DNA of 64,000 nt, from positions 10,085,475 to 10,149,474 of the forward strand of contig NC_135554.1 in NCBI RefSeq assembly GCF_964340395.1. Reading direction: 5' to 3'. Of this stretch, positions 37,301 to 50,000 are shown piece after piece (within the stretch, counting starts at the first letter, position 1; each line of letters opens with the position of its first letter). The stretch is from Glandiceps talaboti (taxonomy: Eukaryota; Hemichordata; Enteropneusta; Spengelidae). A model generated the notes under the pieces. The model ran no database searches, was not told the origin of the DNA, and saw only the letters and a list, made by a program, of their open reading frames with translations. A program made the position numbers and the translations under genes.

Positions 37301-39926
37301 ACATTGTAACATATCCCAATATACTTAATAAAGTAATGCAATAATAACAATACCTGTAGTTAAATCCATGATTTTTCACCATCAAATAGTGTATCAGCCG
37401 TTGCGAGTAACCAAAAGAGAAATATTTCTCTATCAAGGCTTTTTGAACTGGAATGAAATCAATACAATTACAAGTTAGATGAAACAACATGAAACCAAAT
37501 TTAACAGTCTATTTACAGGCTAGATATGTGCCTGCACTAAAAATATTATGATTGAGGTGAAAGCTTTGTTATCAACATCCTTATTTCTAACTTGTCCTTA
37601 GATTTTTTCTGTACATATGAAGATGTGCAATTCTGAAAGACCTTCAAAGATGATCACGGAATTTATCCACAACGAACGACTGATGTAATGGGTCAATCGC
37701 GGCATAGACCCTACACCAACCGTGGTGTAGGGTCTATGATCGCGGGTGTCAAGACGTGTACATCGACAAACATTACGATTATTTTATCTAAAGAAAGAAA
37801 TAAATGTAACTTTCCCGTTTAATGTCAACAACGTAACAACGACAACTTACACTATTCAAGTTCGTTCACCACGATCACATAGCTTGTGAAACAAAATACA
37901 ACGCACAGTACGTGTATTCACGACAAGTGTTTTTGTAACGCTTTGAGAATGATAAACGTCTAGTCTAGGTCTAAACCTCAAACACAATACACTCACCTTC
38001 CGTAATCATACTAATATTAGCAACTTGAACACGTTTGTTTTAGCAAAGTAATAAAGTGGTTAGTGGTGCTGGTGTTCAGCTCTACCACTATACAGTTTTG
38101 TTTTAGCGATGTAATAAAGTGGTTAGTGGTGCTGGTGTTCAGCTCTACCACTATATAGTTTTGTTTTAGCAAAGTAATAAAGTGGTTAGTGGTTCTGTTG
38201 TTCAGCTCTTCACTATACAGTTTTGTTTAGCAAAGTAATAAAGTGGTTAGTGGTGCTGGTGTTCAGCTCTACCACTATATAGTTTTGTTTTAGCAAAGTA
38301 ATAAAGTGGTTAGTGGTTCTGTTGTTCAGCTCTTCACTATACAGTTTTGTTTAGCAAAGTAATAAAGTGGTTAGTGGTTCTGTTGTTCAGCTCTTCACTA
38401 TACAGTTTTGTTTTAGCAAAGTAATAAAGTGGTTAGTGGTGCTGGTGTTCAGCTCTACCACTATATAGTTTTGTTTTAGCAAAGTAATAAAGTGGTTAGT
38501 GGTTCTGTTGTTCAGCTCTTCACTATACAGTTTTGTTTTAGCAAAGTAATAAAGTGGTTAGTGGTGCTGGTGTTCAGCTCTACCACTATACAGTTTTGTT
38601 TTAGCGATGTAATAAAGTGGTTAGTGGTGCTGGTGTTCAGCTCTACCACTATATAGTTTTGTTTTAGCAAAGTAATAAAGTGGTTAGTGGTTTATATGTC
38701 TCACTATTAAACACATTTCACAGAAAGTTGGTAAAATATTGTTATTATAGTCACCATTTTACAAAAAATCTATTGTTATGAAAATTACACAAAATCTCAG
38801 AAAAATAATGACTGGGGAATGCACACACTCAAAAAAGGGTTTTGATGTTGGCTTTAAATCATTCCAGTGTCTTACAGCTTTAACCCTGGAAATAAACTAG
38901 GGATCTAAAATAATTTTGAATAATAATTTGAATTTCAATTTTCTAACAAATTTGCCAAAATCACTGTCCATAATTTGTCAACAACATTCCACTTGTAGTA
39001 GACATAACATCGTCTGATAATTAATAGTCTATGGACCTGCTTGCAGGTGGTGCACACATTTTGTTAGTCCTGCTTGCATACGGAACAAGTCGCCCCTTCA
39101 GTGTTGAGGGTCGTGTCAGTAATATAGACCTGTGCCCTTCTGCAAGATGGATTAAATGTAGTCTACTTAAGACTATAGCACATTACATTGCTTGTTTGAC
39201 GTCAATGGTGTCCTTTTTAAAAGTTTCAGATTACTTAGTCTTGTGACTGATTTCCAATATGGCATCGGTCACAATGATCATTAACATATTAATTTTTTTT
39301 AAATTACAAAAAAAAAAAAAAAAATCATCAAAAATAGAAAGATGTGTTGACTTGAAATTAACAAATCTGAGTAAGGTACCCTCTCTACGCATCGACACAC
39401 CAGATATCAATGCAATCTGACGAGTAGTATTTGAGATAATGAAAATATCATTTTTGAAAGAAATCCTATAAAACTGAAAATGGCACAGATCAATTTGGCA
39501 TTGTTTATTGTCATCTATAAACATGAACTGCACCTCAAAACATATTTATAACTAAACCTCACAGCAATGAAAAAAACACTTCATCAAAGTTTGTCAAGGT
39601 TTCATCATGTTCTTCGTCTCCCTCCTGAAAAAGAAGGCAAGATTGATAAGACAGTATCCTTCAGTATAACCACACATATAAAATAGTGCCAATGGCATTG
39701 TAGCACAACTGTACCGTTTTAAAAACTGTTTACCCCACCTGCTTATCTGGATATAGGAATTCATTTGCCTATCCAACCTTGTCATAGCAACATATGCAAT
39801 CATTTGGCTGTTACTATGGGTGTGGTCAATTTGCTAGACATATTTGCGTATAGTTTTTTGAATGTTCATTTGTCGATGAATATCAATGTCTCTCTCTCTC
39901 TGTCTGTCTCGCTGTGTCTGTCAGTC

Positions 39927-39972
<46 letters not shown>

Positions 39973-42900
39973 CACTATGTATATACATGTATATATATAT
40001 AAGGGTTTTAAACTATATTATTCCTATATTTGATCGCTAAGTTAATAGGAAAGCTTTGCTAAGTTACTATACACTTCAGATAGGGGTTTTAGTCACAGAT
40101 TCTCATATTCCAACATTATTATTGGAGTAGTATGTATTCATTTTGATTAATATTTTGGTCTTGACCAACATTTCATAAAAGTTTCAATACAGTGTAAAAA
40201 TACACAAGCAGAATAAAGTAGATATTCACCTCTTTGACAAACAACATCAGAGGCAGAGAGCAAATGTATATTATCTCTGCACTGGTTGTACAGCTGTAAG
40301 TGTGTTGACATCCGTCAACACAATTTGCCTTCCCAGTACCACAGTTGAGCGAGAAATTTGGTGGCAAATCTTCTACTTCACTACATACCCAATCAAATAC
40401 ATCCTGAAAAAAAGTTGACTATTAATATTATGACAAGTAACTTTGTATGCATAATGAGTACATTGATGTCTCTGTAGCCTGCTTGTGTATTAATCTATTA
40501 TGTCTGAAAAAACAACTGAATGTCAATATAGCATAGAATAAATAAATTTAATCAAACTTTAAGTGGCAACAGAAGAGACAAAAAAGTATAGGATAGCCCT
40601 GTTTTCCATGTAAACTACCCTAAAGCAGGCCTGTGATGCCAATACATTTCTTTCTCTTTCTGAGCTGTGACAACATCAATCTGCATATCTCACTGCATAA
40701 ATATATGGCAGATATTTTTCAAAATATTCTGAACTTACTTTTAGGCTATCCATTCTTCGAAACGGCCTCTCTATTACACTTCCCTTATAGTAGACAGACA
40801 CATTTTGTCTGTTATCATTTACAGCAGGCAGTGATAAATATGCCAATCGAGTTGCAGCTACCTACCAAAAAAAGAAGAAAGAATTTTCAATTTTGACATT
40901 TTCTGAAAGGTAGAATTCAAAGCTTTTCAGAAAGATGCAGCCTCCTTTTGTCAATGCCATGTCTTTTGAAGTAACCTCTGTCCTTTTATTTGCACAACAA
41001 CAGTAAACAGGATTATGACACACACATTATTTGTTGCTTACAACTTCCCCTCTATTATCTATGCTTATAAGGACCTTCTTTGGGAAACTATTTTGCACAG
41101 TTGATATGTATCCCCTATCTTGATGAGGGTCACACTTTATTCTGTTTGGCCATATCCCATCATTTGATAGGTACGTGGATTGTGGTTTGGGGCCAGAATA
41201 CTAAACATGTTAGTTTTGTGATGGTAATAGGCTTTTTATTGATATCAGATAATGGATAGGTCACATGACCTTGTCTATGACATTTGTGTGCATGTAGCTG
41301 CTTTGAAGACAACAATGTTGCCAGACATCCAGTAGTTATCACAGAATAAACGTTCACCGTTGGTTTTATTTCACTAGCTGTCTGAACCACAGAAAGCACT
41401 AATATACATGTACATACTACACAATGGAAATAAACACTAACAAAATGCATGTATTGCATGCATCGTAGGTACTAATTTGTATCATATTGTACATCAAAAT
41501 ATTACTGGTGTAAATAAGTTACAGAAATTACAGACCTCAGTCTACATTTGTAAAGAGAGAAAATACTTTGGGTCTATGTTCTATGTGACACAGATGTTGC
41601 AGACTTCAAACTACATTAATTTTGTATACACATCAAAATACTAACTTGCTTAGATTTTGTACATCAGAATGAATGCTAGGGATGTCATTTGAAAGTACAT
41701 AATTAGACACTTTGAAGACAACAAGGTTGCATTTTAATAATAACATTCACCTTTATTTCCCCTAGGCAATAGTATTACTAATAGTTTCTGTATGATAATA
41801 GTATGAAAGATGGTAAAGTTGCCTACCTCTTTTCGCTTTCTCAGTTTCAATTCTACTGATTCCTGTAAAATAAAAAATGATAGATATTATTGAGATTAAT
41901 AGGCCACACTTCACCAAAATAAGTAAATATACAAAAAATCTTGTAAAAATAAAAAGTTAATCTAAATAATTTGTAAACAAAAATTGTTAGTTTTGTTTTT
42001 TGTGTTTGTGGATGACTCACAAGAGAAAAGGGATTCGGAAAACAGCAGTAATAGAAATGACAATACAAGAAAGTAGTAGAATACACTGGGAACTCAGCTC
42101 TTTATATGCACGCGCATTCCAACTTGTAACTGGAACTTACATCACACAAGAAATATCGATTTGATCGTCTGCCTTATCGCCTGGCTGCATGCTGATTGGT
42201 TGATTATATGTATGACGTATGACTATATAATGAGTTCATCATAAAAGACATCAATGTTAACAACAACGTATAACACAAAATATGAATCAATAAATGTAAC
42301 TCACGATCGTGTTTTTTTAACAAGACCAGACCTGTGTGACAGCCATAATGAGGCTTGGTGCTTTACTCATGTGACATGACAGTTACAGCCATAATGATGT
42401 AGGCTTGGTGCTTTACTCATGTGACATGACATTTACAGCCATAATGATATAGGCTTGGTGCTTTACTCATGTGACATGACAGTTACAGCCATAATGATGT
42501 AGGCTTGGTGCTTTACTCATGTGACATGACATTTACAGCCATAATGATGTAGGCTTGGTGCATCACTCATCACACATGACATTTTATTACACGCCCTCAG
42601 ACAATTGTATTGCAAAATAAACAATTACATGCCTGCCATGCACAGGTGGGGGATGGTTGAAATGTTGATTATCAGTTAGTTATCATCCTATTGTGTTTAT
42701 TGTGTCTCTCTTACTGTCAGTGTAAAGTTCAAATGTGTTTACCTTTGTGTCAAAAACATAATGTGACATGAGTAAAACACCAAGCCTACATCATTGGAGC
42801 TGTAACTTTTTGATGCCCCCTTCTGGGATTTAGCTGAACACATGGAATTTTAGTGTGCAGCTTTTCCCTATTCAGGCATGCATTCAAATACTTGGCAGCA

Positions 42901-45900
42901 AAATATTAAAGAATTTACCCTTCTATGCTTTGGTGATCCTATCTTCATAGGGGACATTACATCTGCCGCAGCAGGTTCATCAATAACTACAGTTTTCACT
43001 GAGTCATCACCGTGTGTACTCTCTTCCTGTTCTGGCTCAGGTGCTACATCCTCAGGAACATCTTCCTCAACAATTTCATTTACTTTATCATGTTGGCTTG
43101 ACAATGACTTTGTCAGATTTTGCTGTCAACAGGATAAAACAAAATCCTAAGGTAAACACAAATACATTAAAAATATGTTTGATTATATCACTTAAAAGTA
43201 TTTAATGAGATGACCATGCAGTGCTCTTGATCAGTGATAACAGATAACATGACCAAGTGTCAATACTGGAGTGGCTGCTAGCTGCAATTATATCACAGCC
43301 TGGTTTTTTATTTTGGTTGGTTACATATACCAGCTGACATGTGTATCAGTAAATCTCTGAATTCACAAGCTGCTATGATTAGAAATATTTATGCCCTCAT
43401 ACACATACATCAATTAAGAGCAATTACATTGATAAACCTTTCGCATCACAAATACATTCTAGCATGTGCGTGTGTGTGCTTGATTCAAGCAAACTCTTGC
43501 ATACATGTGGCAACTAATTTGTAGAATCACGAGTCACAGTAAAGTGCAGAAGTATATGACTTAATTACTGTCTTCAATGTCACATGATCACCAAATAGAG
43601 TTTGGTTATATCTATATTATTGATTCAAGAGACTATTACAAAGCTAGAAAATCCCTGACAAATCCCAGAACTTAATAAACAATAAACTGTGAGAGTGATG
43701 ATCAATCAAAGTATTTTTATTACGCAATCACTATTTATAATGTAGCAGCACAGCTATTACTCAATTTTTACACAAAGTATTGTAAACTGTCACAAGTGTA
43801 AGAAAATGCCCTATCATTATGTCCACAAACCTTGTCTTGCCTCTTCTTGTGTATGAATGAATTTCTTAACTGCAATTTTGCTGGAAAAAAAATAAAATTG
43901 CACTATATTATAATAGCAATCATAACATAATGCACAAAACATGTACATATTTAGTCAATTTGTGCACTCTGAATTAAGTATGGAGACTTTTACTGTTTAG
44001 GAAGTGCAATACCCTATAACTACACCTGAAATATTTTGCCTAAAGCAATACTGACCTAAATTAGTACAATTCTTCTGTCAATCATTTAGATACAGCAGTG
44101 CTCAGAACATTTCCTATTCAGTAGTGGACAATTAAAATGATACCTTTGAAGTGACTGAAAATTCAATCTCCTTGTCAAAATATCAAACATACAAATACTG
44201 AACAGATACAAAGTAATTGTGGGTGCCTCTGATGTAGTTTATACAATGGGTTGATCAGGTTCTTTTATCTGTGGATAATGACTTACTCTCATACACAATA
44301 GAAACTGATAGACCCTATACATCTTGCATCAGGGTCACCTGCTGTTACACTGTATCAAGGTATAAACATTTACATAATAGTGTGATAAGGGAGAGACTTG
44401 TCAGCAACTTCAAAGCCAGTTTTAGCTGTCTATAACTAATATACCATGTTGGGAACTGGTGGTAGAGTTGTAATTCACTTGGGCTAAACATTTGCAGCCT
44501 GAGTGGATGGCATATTGCATGTTATTTTCAAAATGTCTTGCAGATAGTGGTATTCCAGGTATTCAGGCATATTTACACATACTTATTATACTTTCAGTCA
44601 CACCACAAACAATCAAGGACCAAGTCCTGTATACAAATCTGGGATAATTTTGTGTACAAAGATACAGCACATCAAATGTATATAGTAAGGTTCAACTGCT
44701 GTCTTTAACTTTATCAGTATATTGCTACTCGGCATCACAAATTGTTCATCCAGGAAAATTGTGATGTATACATCAATAGAAATTGCATTTTAAAACATTT
44801 AATACAACATACTTTTCCCAGTATACATATATACTGCAAATTTCCAACTGCTTACTCTTCTACTTTGTTGCTGTTGGTACAGTTTCTCATATGTGAACTC
44901 GCTTGGTTTTTCCAGCTTGACAAATTCTCCTATTTCATCTAGTTTATATGGGACTAAACTAACATTGTCAAACTGTACTTCTGCCAATCTTGCCCAGTCC
45001 TCAGCATTGGACTGTGTATCAACCATCAGTTTTACATAACCTTTGTTCCCACACTCTGTGGGAAGGCATGGTGGGGTCTTCTTTATAATACCACTATCTT
45101 TAATAAGCATGCTTATATGAAGTTCCTGGAAGACAAGTTATAATAAATATAACTGGTGTACTTAACTTGCACTTGTTTGTGCATACTCAGCATTTACAAG
45201 CACTGCAGGGTGATACTAAAACATTATTGTCAACATGTGCACAAATAAGATATAGGCGAGTTCAGCAATGTCCCTTCAGTACAAAATAACATGTGCATAA
45301 TTTAAGGAAACATTGCTGAAATTGATGAACGTTGATATTATCGTTCCAAAAAAAATCCATGAGTTTGTTGTCATGCATACTTGCTGTGTTTTCTATTGCA
45401 CTTTAACTTGCTATGCAAGTGGACATATCAGAAATGAAAAATGAAAATACCCTGTGTATGTCACACTTGTTCATGGGGTTCTTATCTTGACATAAAGTTA
45501 TCTTGATTAATTGTGTTGTAAAATTGTTGTTACTTGAAGACAGCTATATCACATCTAAGTGCATCTCTTGTAAAATGCAAGACAAAAAGTTAGCAGTATG
45601 GGACTTTACCCATGCATAGACGTGCGTTAGAGATCAGTTGTGTGTTTCAATATTTTGTTTTGGTGTTGTACTAATTTGGACGAAAACAATTACATTTTCT
45701 ATTAAATGCCTTTTTAGTGGTTCACAATCTTTCCATGTAGCAGTTTACTGTAAATATTAAATGCAACCACCTTCAAATACATATCATAAACACACACTTT
45801 GAATACAGTGATTGAAAACATTCTTCAGTAAATTTGGATGTGGTATGTCATTTTTGAACACATACCACATCTGCTATCAAGACAAAAAATTAAACCCACA

Positions 45901-46995
45901 TGACTTGACAATGTAGGGTTAATGTTATTGAGGCAGTATTATTTAAAAAATATCACCAATGTAGTTGAGGCACAACTGTACAGATTTTAAAATTGTTTAT
46001 CCACCTGCTAATCCATACTAACTATTGGTGTTCATTTAGTTGCTAAATGACTATCCAGTTGCGTGTTCAACCATGTTGTTATTTTTGCAATATACATGAT
46101 CATTTGGCTGTTGCTATGGGTATGGTTTTGTTGCTTGGTATATTTTGAACACATATTGCCTGGCCATGAGGGTTATAGCACCCGTTTATTACACCCGAGG
46201 GACTGTGAGTTACCAGAATCACATGCTATTTCCCGAGGCCAAAGGCCGAGGGAAATAGCATGCGATTCTGGTAACTCACAGTCACGAGGGGGTAATGAAC
46301 GAGTGCTATAGCCCGAATATAGGCCAGGCAATATGTGTTTTATAATATACATCATGCTGTGAACTTGCGGTGGCAGACGACATCGTCAGAAGCCGCCATT
46401 TTTACCTGCTGTGAACTCGCGGTGGTCACATGACCATGTAATAGTTGATGGAACTATTTCCCTAGGGAAAGTCATTCTATTTTCCTATCACGTGACTGAT
46501 TCTAGCAAATCATGGCACAGCATTATCACTAGGTATATTATAAACATAAATATTGGGAATGTTTATCCAGTTGTCCATTAATCACTGTTGTCATACCTTT
46601 AATGCCGAAACGCCAGAAGTGTTTGGTTTTCTTCTTTTCATATTAACCTCTTCTTGCTTTGTTTTGAAGCTTTTGCAAAGAAGGCGCTTCAAAGCATCTT
46701 TACCATCTGTAATTAATTGAAAATGAGTTACAGATGAACTAAAAAGCATTTGCTGGGAGCAAAAATACATACATTGTAATGGGCAAACAATCAGTGCTGA
46801 TAAAACTATTGCACTGCAAATTAAGATGTATGAGTATGTAGTTGATGTTACTTTTCATACATTACATTTGGCTAACGAATGCGCTAACTTTTCACCGAGG
46901 GTCTCTCTCATGAACCCATATGAGGGATGGCCCTCACTGGACTTCTTGGGAGACAAGTGTTTATATACTTAAAGAACTATCCAGTATAAATAAAG

Positions 46996-47054
<59 letters not shown>

Positions 47055-50000
47055 GTTGTTGTTGTTGTTGTTGTTGTTTCTATTTACATGCACAATCTGT
47101 CATTGCAGTGGATGTGACTGAAATAGGCATGTCCATCTCTATTGCTACAGCATTTTAAAATTCCTTCTAGAGATCCAAAGGTGCAGTATGCCAGTTTTCT
47201 ACTTATAATGTTTAAAATTGGCAGCCATATAGCCAAGACATACAGGGATCTTTGTGAACATGAGATATGGTCACTATCATAAGCTTGTATTTAATATCTG
47301 AATTAGGCAGTGTTAAAATCATGTCTAAAGAGTTCTACAGTGCCACCAAACATCAAAACTTCAACAGGCAATGGACAATAATTTTCAGACGTCTGCCACT
47401 TGATTCCAAGAGCATTGAACAAACAGGTCAAAATACTATCAATCTGCAAAGTTCACATGATACCTTACATATAACAAGTTGGGTCGAAATAGGTGACATC
47501 AATCCGAGCTTAAGAGACTATTATGCACAGAAGAAAAGACAGTCATTAAAAAAAAATAGGCTAGTTTATTACATTTATCAGGAACACGTTACCTTGAGAT
47601 AAGTCTTCTCTTCTGTTTGACATCTGCAAATAAAAATACAGAAACTTCTTAAAATTTAATTTCTAATCATGGTGGCATGAGAACATAATTATCAATAAAA
47701 GTACCAATTATAGCACAAGTGTAGAGTAAAATTTAGTTTTCTATTATGGGTATGTGGTTTTGGTAATAGGCATATCTGCATGCATTTTTGGAATGTTTAT
47801 TCATTTGCCTTCCCTCACTGGTGTTACTGCTGATAGCAAACCATGGAGGAACGAAAGTTGTTACAAACAGGGTAAGTAAAAAAACGGATTGGATTAACAC
47901 TTGGCTCAGCATTTCGGAACAGTTTTATGGCCTCTTTCTGGTGTATATGAAATGCCTGGGGAACTGAAAAATTGTTTATGAACAGTGAATTATTATGTAA
48001 GGTGGCCATATAATTGTTCTTATCAAATGATGGACTTAATACAAGTCTATACTTTCAACACATTGAGCAGTGTTATTATTCCAATTCAGTTGTTTACTTT
48101 CCCTAATTAATTGTCACAGGTTATGTTTGTCCTTGGTCTGATGTCTCAAGTTGTATATTGTCATTATACAACATGGTATACATGTTGTATTGGAGATGAT
48201 CTTTTTGCTAAGGGCATTTCCATATTTATTTTTAAAAAAATGATTACTGCCTACCCATCCCTGTCATTATATTTGCAATAGCCTGTCATTTGACTGTAGC
48301 ACAGGGTGTTGTCATGGTTGCTTGGGCCACTTATGTAAGTATATCACACTCATAATTTGCAGACTAACATATTTAGAATTATTACCAAATTTCATCCCAA
48401 GAGGTTTGAACGGTAAAGTTCATTACCAAAACCACTTGCATAAAGACAGATGGACAGACACACTCATGGGGTCATCATGTAATTAATATTTCCTGATCTG
48501 TACACCACAACAACATTTCAGCCAAATTAGCCAAGTTCTCTCAGAATGAAAGGTTTGACCAAGAATTCACACTTTTATTCCTTATTTGCATATCACTGGT
48601 TGGATTACCAAATCATGAAAAATCCTTTGTGTACATACCTATATCAACATCTTCATCAAAGTTCTTGTTAATCTGCTTATTGATTTTGATTTGCGTTTGT
48701 TTTGTTATGAACACTATCAGAGAAGTGCACAGCTTTCTAATTGGCACATGACTGTCAAAGATACTTTTGCAATGGGCAGATGATTGAATCTCAGGGGTAA
48801 GCTGATAATTACTTCTGCAATTGTCTGACTGATCAAAGGATAAACCATACTTGGCTATCTGAACTTGGAAATCAATAGCAAGGAGGTGAATCTTTTAAAA
48901 GTAAGCTCATATAACTTCACAATATGAAAGGCACCAGATCAGTGTAAACATGTAGTACATTACCAAGGTTCTCATACAAAACGTTTCACATTACATTGTC
49001 CCTGCTATGAAGTATGAAGACATATTGTGCACTAAGGGGGTAAAAAAATTAGTGAAGGTATTTGTCCTCTCTCTACATCTGTACCATTATGCTTATTTCT
49101 ATCTCTGTAACTATGGAAATTGACCCGGAATTTATCACCATTTACAAGTGTGATAGATCTATGATGTATTCCCTGAGTGCCATAGGCTGTTAATACATCG
49201 TTCTTGACCTGCAATATTACTGTGTATATTCTATTTGCATTTAATCTGAGTGGTTGAGAGAAAATTACAGCCCAAACTACTGGGCCAGTTGTATGTGAGG
49301 CTTTGATTTGCGAGACCACCCTTTCCTGACTGTTGAGCAGGGTAATAGTAACAGATATTGCCATGTTCGTACTGCCAAATACATGTAAACCATACAAATA
49401 AATTGGTTTGTCTACTTGAAAGGAAATTCTGTCTCCCTCAAACTGATTTGTTCTCCACTCATTGACGTTAATATGCTCAGAACAGAACCGTTGTACAACA
49501 ATGTAATGTGGTGACACTACATCTCGTGATTGAGTGCTTATTTGGGTATGAAAGTTTGGGTTAAAATTTGGATCACTACAGCATTGCATTAGCATGGTTG
49601 CATCTTCTGCGCATAGAATTTGTTCCACTACTATCTTGTGGACAGATATATGACTTAAACTGTTAAAACGGATATGAGGTAAAAATGCTTCAAAGTCTTG
49701 CGGAGTGTCTCTGCATTCAGGATTCTCAGATTCCTGCTTTTTTGCAACCCAAGCGAATAATGCATCCACCAACGTGTCTTCCGACACAGCTAAAGATTGC
49801 CTTTGTATAATTTTTACTACCAATGGCACAGACAGTTTGATAAAGTCTTGCAGTGTGACGTCAGTAACTAACAGGACTGCACCATTGTGGTCAATCATCT
49901 TAAGGCAATGGTCACACAGTTTAGTCAAGCTGTATTTGTCGCTATATTTCAACATTGCAAAGTTATCTTTGACTGTCATGTTATGAATTAAAAAATGTTC

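Noticed and set aside
47267-47602. 111-codon plus-strand ORF
   Set aside because: No recognisable domain or splice context; partly overlaps the first coding exon of the minus-strand gene.
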